Assembly: GCA_031284275.1 (NCBI GenBank)
Contig: JAITAD010000061.1
Location: 1 to 15,007, forward strand
Direction of reading: 5' to 3'
DNA: 15,007 bases
DNA from: Tannerellaceae bacterium
Lineage (GTDB): Bacteria; Bacteroidota; Bacteroidia; Bacteroidales; Tannerellaceae
The notes beneath the pieces are model-generated. The model did no database searches and was not told the origin of the DNA. It saw only the letters and a list, made by a program, of their open reading frames with translations. Below, one piece after another: positions 1-13,347 of the stretch. The stretch's first letter is position 1, and every line of letters begins with the position of its first letter. The translations under genes and the position numbers were made by a program.

Positions 1-505
1 GAAGATGTGGATGGAACTGCGTCGGGACTTGGACCTGCGGCCTGTGGGGGCGGCCAACGGAAACTCGCCGGTAGAAGTGATACGCACCGAGTTGAAACGG
101 TTCGGTATCGACGACGGACAACTGATGCTCTGGGGGACAGGGGCTGCGCGACGGGAGTTTCTTTGGAGTGAAGAGATGGCCGATGCCTGTGTGTTTGTAA
201 TGGAGAACATAGACTTCGCCGATGTATCGCCACGCTTCGGCGATATCAGAAATACGCATATCAATATCGGGACGGGTAACGACTGCACGGTGCGCGATGT
301 TTGCCACATCGCTAAGGAATATGTAGAGTATCGCGGGCAGTTGTTTTTCGATTTAGACCGTCCTGACGGGCCTATGCGTAAGCTGTCGGATACCTCCCGA
401 CTGACTGCTTTGGGTTGGACGGCGTCCATCCATCCGGCCATCGGGATACCTCGTCTCTACGATTGGTATCTGGCACACCAAAAAGAAGCCGCCCCCAATT
501 CCTGA
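1..505 (+). CDS. fcl: GDP-L-fucose synthase, C-terminal part (5' end outside window)
   Basis: This NADPH-dependent epimerase/reductase converts GDP-4-keto-6-deoxy-D-mannose to GDP-L-fucose, the fucosyl donor for capsule and glycoconjugates; it belongs to the SDR family and is cytosolic. Only about the C-terminal half is present, so the Rossmann glycine motif and the Ser-Tyr-Lys catalytic residues lie outside. The reading frame is open to the window edge (codons begin at base 2), so the Met at base 5 need not be the start. Visible family motifs are WGTG followed by REFLWSEEMADA (residues about 43-61 from that Met), HINIGTG, and the PDGPMRKLSDTSRL block followed by LGW. The segment LRPVGAANGN before WGTG looks odd against E. 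coli Fcl, but from memory it matches an insertion in the Bacteroidetes long form. The gene is convergent with rpoC, and its stop codon lies in the loop of a terminator hairpin. Family assignment is secure. Confidence 0.93.
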   Translation, partial: KMWMELRRDLDLRPVGAANGNSPVEVIRTELKRFGIDDGQLMLWGTGAARREFLWSEEMADACVFVMENIDFADVSPRFGDIRNTHINIGTGNDCTVRDVCHIAKEYVEYRGQLFFDLDRPDGPMRKLSDTSRLTALGWTASIHPAIGIPRLYDWYLAHQKEAAPNS

Positions 506-512
506 GGGCGGC
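479..512 (-). terminator. Intrinsic terminator of the rpoBC operon, overlapping the end of fcl
   Basis: Read on the minus strand, a 7-bp perfect G/C stem GCCGCCC / GGGCGGC (plus-strand arms 506-512 and 488-494, 11-nt loop) is followed by TTCTTTTT, the classic intrinsic terminator form. It begins about 33 bases past the rpoC stop. On the plus strand the same stem is followed only after a gap by ATTTTTA (about 527-532), so it may also weakly stop the fucose gene transcript. The plus-strand stop codon TGA (503-505) lies in the loop. Confidence 0.75.
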
Positions 513-544
513 CTTAAAGCATTACAATTTTTATCGGCCGATCA

Positions 545-4858
<4,314 letters not shown>

Positions 4859-4881
4859 ACCGCATACGTTGTTTCGTGGAG

Positions 4882-7800
4882 TTAGTCAAGGGTAAACTTA
4901 AGTCCCAAGCCGGCGAGTTCATGCAGGAGGACGTTGAGGGATTCGGGGATGCCGGGGGTGGGCATAGCGTCGCCCTTGACGATGGCTTCGTAAGCGCGGG
5001 AACGGCCGACGACGTCATCGCTCTTGTAAGTGAGTATCTCTTGCAAGACGTGGGCGGCGCCGAAAGCTTCGAGCGCCCAGACCTCCATTTCTCCGAAACG
5101 CTGTCCGCCGAACTGTGCCTTACCGCCGAGTGGCTGTTGAGTGATAAGGGAGTATGGGCCGATGGAACGGGCGTGCATCTTGTCATCGACCATATGGCCG
5201 AGTTTGAGGAAGTAGGTGACCCCTACGGTGGCAGGCTGGTCGAAACGTTCGCCGGTGCCGCCGTCGTAGAGATAGGTCTTGCCGTAGCGGGGAAGATCGG
5301 CGTCGTCGGTCCATCGGTTGAGGTCGTCGATGGTAGCGCCGTCAAAGATCGGCGTAGCGAACTTGACGCCCATTTTCCATCCCGCCCATCCGAGGACGGC
5401 TTCGAAGATTTGCCCCAAGTTCATGCGCGAAGGCACACCCAACGGATTGAGGCAGATATCGACAGGTGTACCGTCGGCCAGAAAAGGCATGTCCTCCTGA
5501 CGGACGATTTTGGAGACGATACCTTTGTTACCGTGGCGTCCGGCCATCTTGTCGCCCACTTGTATCTTGCGTTTCTTGGCAACATAGACTTTGGCCATCT
5601 GCACGATTCCGGTAGGCAACTCATCGCCTACGGTCTTGTCAAGCTTGCGGCGGCGCAACTCGGTCTCAAGCTCTTTGGATTTCCTCAGATAGTTGAGCAC
5701 GAGGCGTTTAATGAGGTCGTTCTTGCGGGTGTCGGTAGTCCAACGGCTGACCTGCACGGTGTTGTAGTCTATCTCTTCCAAGGCACGACGGGTGAACTTG
5801 GCGCTACGGGGGATAACATCAACGTTGAGGTAGTCCTTGACACCCTGCGAGGATTTGTTGGCCGTGAGATGGACGAGCTTGTCAATGAGTTGGATCTTCA
5901 ACTTGGCCATCCTTTCTTCGTACTCTTCGTCAAGGCGCTGCAAGGCAGCTTTCTCGCTCAGAGGCGGCCGCTTGGGGTTCTTTTTGAAGAGGAGGGTCTC
6001 AACGACGACGCCATGAAGCGAAGGGGGAGCTTTGAGGGAGGCGTCTTTGACGTCGCCGGCTTTGTCGCCGAAGATAGCCCGAAGGAGCTTCTCTTCGGGT
6101 GAGGGATCGGATTCTCCTTTGGGGGTGATTTTGCCGATGAGGATATCACCGGGTCCGACATGGGCGCCGATACGTATGATGCCGTAGCTGTCGAGATCTT
6201 TGGTGGCTTCTTCGCTGACGTTGGGGATGTCGGGGGTAAGCTCTTCCGTGCCTCGCTTGGTCTCGCGGACTTCGAGGACATACTCATCGACATGGACGGA
6301 GGTGAAGAAGTCTTCGCGTACCATGCGTTCGTTGAGCACGATAGCGTCTTCGTAATTATAACCTTTCCAGGGCATATAGGCCACCATGACGTTGCGGCCG
6401 AGCGCTAACTCGCCGCGCTGGGTGGAGTAACCTTCGGTGAGGAGGTCGCCCTCGGACACGCGCTGACCGACGGTACAGATAGGCCGGAGATCGACGGTGG
6501 TGTTCTGGTTGGTCTTACGCCACTTGGGGATGTTGTAGGTCTTGACAGGTTCTTCAAAGCTGACGAACTCATCTTCCTCAGTACGGTCGTAACGGATGCG
6601 TATGGTGGTGGAATCGACGTATATCACTTCGCCGTTACCTTCGGCAGTGAGCTGTGTGCGGGAGTCTCTGGCTACCTGTCCTTCAATACCTGTTCCGACA
6701 ATAGGGGCATCGGGGCGCAGCAGCGGGACGGCTTGGCGCATCATGTTGGATCCCATGAGGGCGCGGTTGGCGTCATCGTGTTCGAGGAAGGGGATGAGGG
6801 CGGCGGCAATGGAGGCTATCTGTGTGGGGGATACATCCATGAGGGTGACCTTGTCAGGCTCGACCATGGGGAAGTCGGCCTCAAGTCGTGCCTTGACTTT
6901 GTCTTTGACGAACTTGCCATCGCTGTCAAGCGGAGCATTTCCTTGGGCGATAATGTGGTTCTCTTCGTCTTCGGCGGTGAGGTAGGAGAGACCTTCGGGG
7001 GAGAGGTCTACTACGCCGTCTTTGACCGGGCGGTAGGGGGTGGTAATGAATCCGAGGTCGTTGATTTTGGCATAGACACAGAGGGAGGATATCAGGCCGA
7101 TGTTCGGACCTTCGGGGGTCTCGATGGGGCAAAGGCGTCCGTAATGGGTGTAGTGCACGTCACGTACCTCAAAGCCGGCGCGTTCGCGCGACAAACCGCC
7201 GGGACCGAGGGCCGAAAGGCGGCGTTTGTTGGTGATCTCCGCCAATGGATTGGTCTGGTCCATGAATTGGGAGAGGGCGTTGGTGCCGAAGAAAGAATTG
7301 ACCACAGAGGATATCGTCTTGGCGTTGATGAGGTCGATGGGAGTGAAGACCTCGTTGTCGCGGACGTTCATGCGTTCCCTGACGGTACGCGCCATACGTG
7401 CCAAACCGATACCGAACTGGTTATAGAGCTGCTCGCCGACGGTACGCACGCGGCGGTTACTCAAATGGTCGATATCGTCGACGATGGCTTTGGAGTTGAT
7501 AAGTTCAATGAGATACTTGATGATCTCGATAATATCTTCGCGGGTCAGGATCTTGACATCGTTGCCGGCGATGAGGCCTAATTTCTTATTGATACGGTAA
7601 CGGCCGACTTCGCCGAGGTCGTATCGCTTCTCGGAGAAGAAGAGGTTGGTGATGACTTCGCGGGCGCTGGTCTCATCGGCAGGCTCGGCGTTACGGAGCT
7701 GACGGTAGATATAGAGGACGGCTTCCTTTTCGGAGTTGCTGGGGTCTTTCTGGAGGGTGTTGTAAATGATGGCGTAGTCGGAGAGGTTCTGGTCTTCGCG

Positions 7801-8685
7801 ATGGAGGAGGACGGTCTGCGCTCCCGAGTCGAGTATCTCTGCTACGTGATGGGATTCAAGGATAGTCTCGCGATCGACGATGACGTCGTTACGTTCAATG
7901 GAAACGACTTCACCCGTGTCTTCGTCGGCGAAGTCTTCGACCCATGTCTTCAGGACACGAGCGGCTAAGCGACGGCCGACGGCTTTTTTTAGGGCATGCT
8001 TGGTGACTTTGATTTCTTCGGCAAGGTTAAAGATTTCGAGGATGTCCTTGTCACTCTCGAACCCGATGGCGCGTAACAGCGTGGTGACGGGGAGCTTCTT
8101 CTTGCGGTCGATGTAAGCATACATCACGTTGTTGATATCGGTGGCGAACTCTATCCACGATCCGCGGAAAGGGATGATACGCGCCGAATAGAGTTTTGTA
8201 CCGTTGGCGTGCTGACTCTGTCCGAAGAAAACGCCGGGAGAACGGTGCAATTGGGAAACGACGACACGCTCTGCGCCGTTGATGACGAAAGTGCCGCGCG
8301 CCGTCATATAAGGAATAGGCCCCAAGTAGACGTCCTGCACGACGGTGGCGAAGTCTTCATGGTCGGGGTCGGTACAATAAAGCTTGAGCTTGGCTTTGAG
8401 GGGGACACTGTATGTGAGGCCGCGCGAGATACACTCGTCAATGGTATAACGCGGGGGATCGACGTAGTAGTCAAGAAACTCCAGAACGAAGTTATTGCGC
8501 GTGTCGGCGATGGGGAAGTTCTCGGAGAAGACTTTGAACAGGCCTTCCTTCTTTCTTTTCTCGGGTGGAGTATCCAATTGGAGGAAGTCCTGAAACGACT
8601 TCAACTGCACGTCGAGGAAATCGGGATAAGGCAGCGAGTTCTTTATCGCAGCAAAACTGATACGTTGCGTAGCTGATGAAGACAT
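4882..8685 (-). CDS. rpoB: DNA-directed RNA polymerase subunit beta
   Basis: This is the second-largest RNA polymerase subunit and the target of rifamycins. The 1267-residue ORF begins MSSSAT at an ATG 111 bases after rplL. Recognisable blocks in order are the N-terminal lobe with [14 protein letters not shown], the rifampicin pocket [20 protein letters not shown] (about residues 471-490), the block [19 protein letters not shown] just after it, [11 protein letters not shown], the active-centre block [11 protein letters not shown] (from about residue 1045), and the C-terminal [18 protein letters not shown] that contacts beta'. In the rifampicin pocket, residue 486 is Asn (codon AAC, plus-strand 7228-7230) where E. 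coli has His526; the residues matching Arg529, Ser531 and Asp516 are conserved. The gene is transcribed with rpoC, 23 bases downstream, and probably shares transcription with the ribosomal protein genes upstream. Confidence 0.99.
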   Translation of the reverse strand: MSSSATQRISFAAIKNSLPYPDFLDVQLKSFQDFLQLDTPPEKRKKEGLFKVFSENFPIADTRNNFVLEFLDYYVDPPRYTIDECISRGLTYSVPLKAKLKLYCTDPDHEDFATVVQDVYLGPIPYMTARGTFVINGAERVVVSQLHRSPGVFFGQSQHANGTKLYSARIIPFRGSWIEFATDINNVMYAYIDRKKKLPVTTLLRAIGFESDKDILEIFNLAEEIKVTKHALKKAVGRRLAARVLKTWVEDFADEDTGEVVSIERNDVIVDRETILESHHVAEILDSGAQTVLLHREDQNLSDYAIIYNTLQKDPSNSEKEAVLYIYRQLRNAEPADETSAREVITNLFFSEKRYDLGEVGRYRINKKLGLIAGNDVKILTREDIIEIIKYLIELINSKAIVDDIDHLSNRRVRTVGEQLYNQFGIGLARMARTVRERMNVRDNEVFTPIDLINAKTISSVVNSFFGTNALSQFMDQTNPLAEITNKRRLSALGPGGLSRERAGFEVRDVHYTHYGRLCPIETPEGPNIGLISSLCVYAKINDLGFITTPYRPVKDGVVDLSPEGLSYLTAEDEENHIIAQGNAPLDSDGKFVKDKVKARLEADFPMVEPDKVTLMDVSPTQIASIAAALIPFLEHDDANRALMGSNMMRQAVPLLRPDAPIVGTGIEGQVARDSRTQLTAEGNGEVIYVDSTTIRIRYDRTEEDEFVSFEEPVKTYNIPKWRKTNQNTTVDLRPICTVGQRVSEGDLLTEGYSTQRGELALGRNVMVAYMPWKGYNYEDAIVLNERMVREDFFTSVHVDEYVLEVRETKRGTEELTPDIPNVSEEATKDLDSYGIIRIGAHVGPGDILIGKITPKGESDPSPEEKLLRAIFGDKAGDVKDASLKAPPSLHGVVVETLLFKKNPKRPPLSEKAALQRLDEEYEERMAKLKIQLIDKLVHLTANKSSQGVKDYLNVDVIPRSAKFTRRALEEIDYNTVQVSRWTTDTRKNDLIKRLVLNYLRKSKELETELRRRKLDKTVGDELPTGIVQMAKVYVAKKRKIQVGDKMAGRHGNKGIVSKIVRQEDMPFLADGTPVDICLNPLGVPSRMNLGQIFEAVLGWAGWKMGVKFATPIFDGATIDDLNRWTDDADLPRYGKTYLYDGGTGERFDQPATVGVTYFLKLGHMVDDKMHARSIGPYSLITQQPLGGKAQFGGQRFGEMEVWALEAFGAAHVLQEILTYKSDDVVGRSRAYEAIVKGDAMPTPGIPESLNVLLHELAGLGLKFTLD

Positions 8686-8733
8686 GTAAGAGGATTTTGG
8701 ATTCTACGGAGAACGGATTTGCAGACACGAAAG

Positions 8734-8772
8734 GGTCGAGAGTCCTCCTGCTGATGAAGAGGACTCTCAACC
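8734..8772 (-). other. Strong hairpin in the rplL-rpoB intergenic region (possible processing or attenuation site)
   Basis: A 14-bp stem with one G-U pair and an 11-base loop: on the minus strand GGTTGAGAGTCCTC pairs with GAGGACTCTCGACC. It sits 25 bases after rplL and 48 bases before rpoB. No T-run follows, so it is not a classic intrinsic terminator. In E. coli the same gap carries a partial attenuator and an RNase III site that set the ratio of ribosomal protein to RNA polymerase synthesis. A similar role here is inference by position only. Confidence 0.55.
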
Positions 8773-8796
8773 ATCTTTTTTCACCAAACGTCAGGA

Positions 8797-9171
8797 CTAT
8801 TTAAGCTCAACTTCCGCTCCTGCTTCTTCCAAACTCTTTTTAAGTCCTTCGGCATCACCCTTGGCTATACCTTCCTTGATTTTGCCGGGTGCGCTGTCGA
8901 CGAGTTCTTTGGCTTCTTTCAGACCCAAACCGGTCAGTTCCTTGACTAACTTAACGATAGCCAGCTTGTTAGCGCCGGGGGCTTTGAGGATGACGTCGAA
9001 AGACGTTTTCTCTTCTTCGACAGGCGCTGCCGCTGCGGCGGGGGCTGCTACGGCTACGGCAGCTGCTGCGGGTTCGATACCGTATTCCTCATTGAGGATG
9101 GTTGCCAGCTCGCTTACTTCCTTAACCGTCAGGTTTACCAATTGTTCTGCCAATACTTTCAAATCTGCCAT
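8797..9171 (-). CDS. rplL: 50S ribosomal protein L7/L12
   Basis: This acidic stalk protein is present as multiple dimers on L10 and recruits and activates translational GTPases (EF-Tu, EF-G, IF2). It has 124 residues, the usual length. The N-terminal dimerisation helices ([21 protein letters not shown]) are followed by a flexible Ala/Pro/Val hinge at about residues 34-51. The globular C-terminal domain contains [21 protein letters not shown], the factor-binding helix, and ends [13 protein letters not shown] start, 44 bases after rplJ. The A/T-rich gap holds no promoter that I could recognise. Confidence 0.99.
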   Translation of the reverse strand: MADLKVLAEQLVNLTVKEVSELATILNEEYGIEPAAAAVAVAAPAAAAAPVEEEKTSFDVILKAPGANKLAIVKLVKELTGLGLKEAKELVDSAPGKIKEGIAKGDAEGLKKSLEEAGAEVELK

Positions 9172-9215
9172 TTTTGTATGCTTTAAAGATTTAGTTGTTG
9201 ATAAAAATACTTTGT

Positions 9216-9746
9216 TTAACGTTTTTCCAGGGTCGTGAGGACGCCCAGAACAGTTTGCCCCGACGATTGCAGAGCGGAGATAACGTTCTTAGCAGGCGAT
9301 TGCAGGAGGGCAATGACGTCGGCAATAAGTTCGTTCTTGCTCTTGATGTGTATCAAGGCTTCGAGATGTTCGGCACCGATGTACAGGCTTTCCTGCGCAT
9401 AGGCGGCCTTGAGGCGGGGCTTGGGGTCTTCGCCTTTTCGGGCGTCTTTGGTAAGCTCGCTGATCAGTCGGGCTGGGGCGCCGGCGGTGTGGGTGAACAT
9501 CACGGCGGTGTTGCCTTTGAGGGCTGCGTGAAGGGGCGTAAAGTCTTCGCCGGAAGCCGCAAGGGCTTTCTTGAAGAGCTTGTTTTTGACGACGACGAGC
9601 TTGATATCGCTCTTAAAGCACGCTCTACGCAGGGCGGAGGTCTTCTCGGCATCAAGGGCCTCTATGTCGGTGAGGTAGAAGTGAGGGTATGCTTTGAGTG
9701 CGGCGGACAAGTCCTCGATTATCGCACCTTTTTCTTCCTTTCTCAT
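9216..9746 (-). CDS. rplJ: 50S ribosomal protein L10
   Basis: L10 forms the base of the ribosomal stalk, binding 23S rRNA through its N-terminal domain and L7/L12 dimers through its C-terminal helix. I choose the ATG at 9746 ([13 protein letters not shown], 176 residues) over an in-frame TTG two codons upstream (9752), because from memory the Bacteroidetes proteins begin MRKE. Recognisable segments are [30 protein letters not shown] and the C-terminal helix [20 protein letters not shown]. The gene lies 16 bases after rplA, so it is transcriptionally coupled to it, and no room exists for the E. coli-type L10 leader directly upstream. In E. coli the L10-L12 complex represses its own mRNA; nothing in this gap shows such a site. 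Confidence 0.97.
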   Translation of the reverse strand: MRKEEKGAIIEDLSAALKAYPHFYLTDIEALDAEKTSALRRACFKSDIKLVVVKNKLFKKALAASGEDFTPLHAALKGNTAVMFTHTAGAPARLISELTKDARKGEDPKPRLKAAYAQESLYIGAEHLEALIHIKSKNELIADVIALLQSPAKNVISALQSSGQTVLGVLTTLEKR

Positions 9747-9762
9747 GTTCAACTGGTTAGTG

Positions 9763-10461
9763 TTAGCTTTCTTCTACCGACTTGGGGTCGATTTTCAGTC
9801 CCGGACTCATCGTGCTGGAAAGGTAGATGCTCTTGATGTAGGTGCCCTTAGCGGCGGAGGGTTTGAGTCTGTTGAGGGTGGAGATGAACTCGCGGGCATT
9901 CTCGCGCAACTGGTCGGGGGCAAAGGAAACTTTACCTACGGCGGTGTGCACGATGCCGGTCTTATCTACCTTGAAGTCTATCTTACCCTGCTTGACTTCC
10001 TTGATGGCCGTAGCAATGTCTTGCGTGACGGTACCACTCTTGGGGTTGGGCATGAGGCCGCGGGGACCGAGAATCCTGCCTAAAGCGCCGATCTTTCCCA
10101 TGATGGCGGGTTGGGTGATGATAACATCAACGTCTGTCCATCCTGCTTTGATCTTCTCGATATAGTCGTCCAAGCCGACGTAATCGGCGCCGGCGGCTGT
10201 GGCTTCGGCTTCCTTTTCAGGGGCGCAGAGGGCGAGGACACGTACTTGCTTACCCGTACCGTGCGGCAGGGAAACGACACCGCGAACCATTTGATTCGCC
10301 TTGCGGGGATCGACACCGAGGCGGACGTCTACATCTACCGAGGCGTCGAACTTCACTGTGGTGATGTCCTTGACCAGAGCGGCAGCCTCTTTGAGGGTGT
10401 AGAGTTTGGCGGGGTCTATCTTGCCGGCGACCAGCTTTTGTTTCTTCGTCAGTTTACTCAT
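9763..10461 (-). CDS. rplA: 50S ribosomal protein L1
   Basis: L1 forms the mobile L1 stalk near the E site that moves deacylated tRNA out of the ribosome, and in many bacteria it represses its own L11-L1 mRNA. The 232-residue ORF has the normal length and the two-domain L1 layout: an N-terminal segment SKLTKKQK with the following helix, the inserted second domain with [13 protein letters not shown], the RNA-binding loop [15 protein letters not shown], and the C-terminal part with [17 protein letters not shown]. The start is an ATG 14 bases after rplK, typical of one translationally coupled L11-L1 unit. The C-terminal strand ends [17 protein letters not shown]. Confidence 0.99.
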   Translation of the reverse strand: MSKLTKKQKLVAGKIDPAKLYTLKEAAALVKDITTVKFDASVDVDVRLGVDPRKANQMVRGVVSLPHGTGKQVRVLALCAPEKEAEATAAGADYVGLDDYIEKIKAGWTDVDVIITQPAIMGKIGALGRILGPRGLMPNPKSGTVTQDIATAIKEVKQGKIDFKVDKTGIVHTAVGKVSFAPDQLRENAREFISTLNRLKPSAAKGTYIKSIYLSSTMSPGLKIDPKSVEES

Positions 10462-10475
10462 CTTTTCGACATGTT

Positions 10476-10922
10476 TTAGTTACCGACGGCGGGAAAGGTT
10501 CCCTTGACGGTGATACCCATGCTGCGCGCTGTACCGGCAACCATGCGCATGGCGGATTCGACGGTGAAACAATTGAGGTCCGTCATCTTGTCTTCGGCGA
10601 TAGCCTTGACCTGACTCCAATCAAGTTCCCCCACTTTCCGGCGGTTGGGTTCGGCGCTTCCGCTCTTTTGCTTGGCGGCTTCCAGAAGCTGTATGGCCAC
10701 GGGGGGAGTCTTGACGACGAAGTCGAAAGACTTGTCGGCATAATAGGTGATGGCTACCGGCAGGATTTTACCGGCTTTGTCCTGCGTCCTGGCATTGAAC
10801 TGCTTGCAGAACTCCATGATGTTGATACCCTTCGAGCCCAGGGCCGGTCCCACAGGGGGCGAGGGGTTTGCCGCCCCTCCTTTTATTTGCAGCTTGATTT
10901 GTCCGGCAATTTCTTTCGCCAT
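10476..10922 (-). CDS. rplK: 50S ribosomal protein L11
   Basis: L11 binds the GTPase-associated centre of 23S rRNA and is needed for RelA activation and for thiostrepton binding. The 148-residue ORF shows the N-terminal domain with the proline-rich linker [20 protein letters not shown], then FCKQFNART, and the C-terminal rRNA-binding domain with [13 protein letters not shown] and the terminal block [19 protein letters not shown]. The prolines of the [10 protein letters not shown] segment, where thiostrepton-resistance changes are known in other bacteria, look wild type. ATG start, 60 bases after nusG. That gap holds a small self-complementary GAGCGATCGCTC (10956-10967) followed by TTTT on the minus strand, too weak to call a terminator. 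Confidence 0.99.
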   Translation of the reverse strand: MAKEIAGQIKLQIKGGAANPSPPVGPALGSKGINIMEFCKQFNARTQDKAGKILPVAITYYADKSFDFVVKTPPVAIQLLEAAKQKSGSAEPNRRKVGELDWSQVKAIAEDKMTDLNCFTVESAMRMVAGTARSMGITVKGTFPAVGN

Positions 10923-10982
10923 TTGTTTTTACGTTTTTGATTTAATTCGCCAAAAGAGCGATCGCTCCGCGTAACCGAAGCC

Positions 10983-11549
10983 TCACTCTTTCTCTACTTG
11001 CAGATAACCTAACTCCAGAGGGGTCTTACGCCCGAAGATTTTGACCATGACTTTGAGCTTTTTCTTCTCGCGGTTTACCTCTTCGATGACACCGTCGAAC
11101 CCGCTGAAAGGGCCGAAAGTGACCTTGACGGTCTCGCCGAGAATAAAACGGGGATCGCTGTCGTCGGTGGCGGCTTGCTCTTCGAGGCGGTCCATGGTAC
11201 CGAGAATGCGTTCGACTTCCTGTGGCCGCAAGGGCTGAGGATCGGTTTTTTTCGCACTCTGTCCGTTCTGGCCGACAAAACCGATGACGTTCGGTACTTC
11301 CCGTAACCTTTGCAGGACATTCTCGGACATGACAGCCTCTACCAGAACGTATCCGGGAAGGAATGGCTTTTCCTTGATGACTTTCTTGCCGTTACGGGTC
11401 ACAAAGCTACGTTCGGTAGGGATGAGTACCTGAGCGACATACTCACCTAATTGCGTGGTGCGCATCTCATTTTCAATGAACTCCCTGACCTTATTCTCCT
11501 TGCCCGAAATGGCGCGGAGGACGTAAAACTTTTTCTGTGACTCGCTCAT
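10983..11549 (-). CDS. nusG: Transcription termination/antitermination factor NusG
   Basis: NusG binds the beta' clamp helices, increases RNA polymerase processivity, and links transcription to Rho or to ribosomal protein S10. Taking the ATG at 11549 gives 188 residues (MSESQKKFYVLRAISGKE). An upstream in-frame TTG at 11555 would add two residues and overlap the secE stop, and is less likely. The NGN domain covers about residues 6-105, with FLPGYVLVEAVM and VPNVIGFVG. An acidic linker (DRLEEQAATDDSDP) follows, and then the C-terminal KOW domain with GETVKVTFGPFSGFDGVIEEV and FGRKTPLELGYLQVEKE. The 5' end is nearly fused to secE (two bases between the secE stop and the ATG), indicating translational coupling. 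Confidence 0.97.
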   Translation of the reverse strand: MSESQKKFYVLRAISGKENKVREFIENEMRTTQLGEYVAQVLIPTERSFVTRNGKKVIKEKPFLPGYVLVEAVMSENVLQRLREVPNVIGFVGQNGQSAKKTDPQPLRPQEVERILGTMDRLEEQAATDDSDPRFILGETVKVTFGPFSGFDGVIEEVNREKKKLKVMVKIFGRKTPLELGYLQVEKE

Positions 11550-11551
11550 GC

Positions 11552-11746
11552 TCAAAAGATTTTCTCGTAGATAAAGCGCATGACACTCTCAAAGCCGAGG
11601 TCGATGACAAAGATGAGCGCCGCGATGATGAGGGAAGCAAACATCACCACCACTGCGCTGGAAGAAAGTTCTTTGCCTTTCGGCCATGTGACCTTGTGGA
11701 CAAGTTCGTCGTAAGATTCTAAGATAGTCGTTTTTATCTTCATCAT
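11552..11746 (-). CDS. secE: Preprotein translocase subunit SecE
   Basis: This small membrane subunit clamps the SecY channel in the inner membrane. The chosen start at 11746 gives 64 residues (MMKIKTTILES); the second ATG at 11743 is equally possible. The longest frame would begin at a GTG at 11764 that lies inside the tRNA-Trp 3' end, so I reject it. An amphipathic segment contains ESYDELVHKVTWPKGKEL, whose Trp-Pro is the conserved SecE hallmark, followed by one transmembrane helix (about AVVVMFASLIIAALIFVIDL) and a short tail. The single-helix form is usual outside the Gammaproteobacteria. Its stop is two bases from the nusG ATG, and its start is only 15 bases from the tRNA-Trp 3' end, so the mature message after tRNA cleavage would have a very short leader. 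Confidence 0.95.
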   Translation of the reverse strand: MMKIKTTILESYDELVHKVTWPKGKELSSSAVVVMFASLIIAALIFVIDLGFESVMRFIYEKIF

Positions 11747-11761
11747 TTCAGACTGCTTTTG

Positions 11762-11834
11762 CACGGAAGGAGAGGCTCGAACTCCCGACAGCCGGTTTTG
11801 GAGACCGGTACTCTACCAACTGAGCTACTTCCGT
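11762..11834 (-). tRNA. tRNA-Trp (anticodon CCA)
   Basis: A complete 73-base cloverleaf. The acceptor stem ACGGAAG / CTTCCGT is fully paired; the D arm is TAGCTCAGTTGGTAGAGT; the anticodon stem is CCGGT / ACCGG with loop CTCCAAA, giving anticodon CCA. The T arm is GGGAG TTCGAGC CTCTC with one G-U pair. The discriminator base is G73, the usual Trp identity base. The 3' CCA is not encoded. It lies between tuf and secE inside the operon and must be released from the polycistronic transcript by processing. Confidence 0.97.
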
Positions 11835-11862
11835 GTGCGGAAGGAGGGAGTGTGTCCCGAGA

Positions 11863-11887
11863 GGGGAGGAGGGATGCCCTCCTCCCC
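11863..11887 (-). other. Perfect 11-bp G/C-rich hairpin between tuf and tRNA-Trp
   Basis: On the minus strand GGGGAGGAGGG, loop CAT, then CCCTCCTCCCC, starting 12 bases after the tuf stop and ending 28 bases before tRNA-Trp. No T-run follows, so this is not a standard intrinsic terminator. A likely role is to protect the tuf message 3' end, pause polymerase, or mark a processing site that separates the abundant tuf mRNA from the tRNA-secE-nusG transcript. The structure is seen in the sequence; the role is inferred. Confidence 0.6.
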
Positions 11888-11898
11888 ACCCATAGGGA

Positions 11899-13086
11899 TC
11901 AGTCCAAAAGTTCGGTAATCTGTCCCGCGCCGACAGTACGCCCACCTTCGCGGATAGCGAAGCGCAAGCCCGTGCTGCAAGCCACAGGATAGATAAGTTC
12001 GATGGTGATGGTCACGTTGTCGCCCGGCATCACCATTTCGGTACCTTCGGGGAGGGTGATTTCTCCCGTGACGTCGAGGGTACGGATGTAGAACTGAGGG
12101 CGGTACTTGTTGTGGAACGGCGTGTGACGACCGCCTTCTTCCTTCTTCAGGATATAGACTTCGGCCTTCACCTTGGAGTGGGGCTGTACCTTGCCCGGAT
12201 GGGTGATGACCATACCGCGCTTGACTTCGTTCTTGTCGATACCGCGCAGGAGAAGACCGACGTTATCGCCGGCTTGACCTTCGTCGAGGATCTTACGGAA
12301 CATCTCAACGCCGGTGACGACAGACTTGAGGCCTTCGGCGCCCAGACCGATGATCTGCACTTCTTCACTCGTCTTGATGATACCTGTTTCAATACGTCCG
12401 GTGGCGACGGTGCCGCGTCCTGTGATGGAGAAGACATCTTCTACCGGCATGAGGAACGGCTTGTCTACTTCACGGGGAGGAATGGGTATCCAAGTATCGC
12501 AAGCGTCCATAAGTTCCATGACTTTGTCTTCCCATTTGGGGTCGCCGTTGAGGGCGCCCAATGCGGAACCACGGATGATGGGGGTGTTCTCGCCGTCGAA
12601 CTCATAGAAAGCGAGAAGCTCACGCATTTCCATTTCGACGAGTTCGAGCATCTCTTCGTCATCTACGGAGTCACATTTGTTCATGAAGACGACCAACCGC
12701 GGTACGTTTACCTGCCGGGCGAGGAGGATGTGCTCGCGTGTCTGGGGCATCGGACCGTCGGTGGCGGCAACGACGATGATGGCGCCGTCCATCTGTGCGG
12801 CGCCGGTGACCATGTTCTTCACATAGTCGGCGTGTCCCGGACAGTCTACATGGGCGTAGTGGCGGTTGGCGGTTTGATACTCGACGTGTGCGGTGTTAAT
12901 GGTGATACCGCGTTCCTTTTCTTCGGGGGCGTTGTCGATGGAGTCGAACGAACGTACTTCGGAAAGGCCCCGCTTGGCCAAGACGGTGGTGATGGCGGCT
13001 GTGAGGGTTGTCTTGCCGTGGTCTACGTGCCCAATGGTACCGATGTTTACGTGCGGCTTGGATCTGTCAAACTTTTCTTTTGCCAT
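11899..13086 (-). CDS. tuf: Translation elongation factor EF-Tu
   Basis: EF-Tu is the GTPase that carries aminoacyl-tRNA to the ribosomal A site. The 395-residue ORF is full length. GTPase motifs are GHVDHGKT (residues 19-26), DCPGH (81-85, with catalytic His85), NKCD (136-139) and SAL (174-176). The effector region around [15 protein letters not shown] is intact, followed by the two beta-barrel domains, ending [20 protein letters not shown] start; the 86-base gap to tRNA-Thr holds no promoter that I could see, so transcription most likely starts upstream of the tRNA. Only one tuf copy lies in this window. Confidence 0.99.
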   Translation of the reverse strand: MAKEKFDRSKPHVNIGTIGHVDHGKTTLTAAITTVLAKRGLSEVRSFDSIDNAPEEKERGITINTAHVEYQTANRHYAHVDCPGHADYVKNMVTGAAQMDGAIIVVAATDGPMPQTREHILLARQVNVPRLVVFMNKCDSVDDEEMLELVEMEMRELLAFYEFDGENTPIIRGSALGALNGDPKWEDKVMELMDACDTWIPIPPREVDKPFLMPVEDVFSITGRGTVATGRIETGIIKTSEEVQIIGLGAEGLKSVVTGVEMFRKILDEGQAGDNVGLLLRGIDKNEVKRGMVITHPGKVQPHSKVKAEVYILKKEEGGRHTPFHNKYRPQFYIRTLDVTGEITLPEGTEMVMPGDNVTITIELIYPVACSTGLRFAIREGGRTVGAGQITELLD

Positions 13087-13172
13087 GACTTCGTGTTCTC
13101 GTTGATTGTTAGTTTGTTAGTGATTATCTCTGTCGTTATTCATTCTCTGTTTCTGCGAGCTTTCTGCCTCTG

Positions 13173-13244
<72 letters not shown>

Positions 13245-13286
13245 AAACATACCCAACCCTCCGCAGGGGGTGGACTGTTTCGGGCG

Positions 13287-13316
13287 CAAAAGTAACGACT
13301 TTTCGGAACTGTCAAA
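13287..13316 (-). promoter_or_regulatory. Bacteroides-type promoter of the tRNA-Thr/tuf operon
   Basis: On the minus strand a -33 box TTTG (13313-13316) and a -7 box TACTTTTG (13287-13294) are 18 bases apart, an exact match to the Bacteroidetes primary sigma consensus TTTG / TAnnTTTG. Transcription should start around 13280, about 35-40 bases before tRNA-Thr. A/T tracts just upstream (about 13329-13347) could act as an UP element. This is the only convincing promoter on the minus strand between dedA and rpoC. Confidence 0.75.
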
Positions 13317-13347
13317 GGCTTTGGCGCCCTTTTTTCAAAAAAACTTT

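Noticed and set aside
1..130. Suspected frameshift in the fucose synthase gene because the segment before WGTG looked unlike E. coli Fcl
   Set aside because: From memory the segment RRDLDLRPV and what follows match an insertion present in Bacteroidetes homologues, and the frame continues cleanly into the conserved motifs.
10956..10967. Palindrome GAGCGATCGCTC between nusG and rplK
   Set aside because: As a hairpin it has only four base pairs around a 4-base loop; the following TTTT is too little for a terminator, and a single copy gives no case for an operator.
11744..11764. Longer secE start at the GTG at 11764
   Set aside because: That codon lies within the 3' end of tRNA-Trp, and in-frame ATGs follow just downstream.
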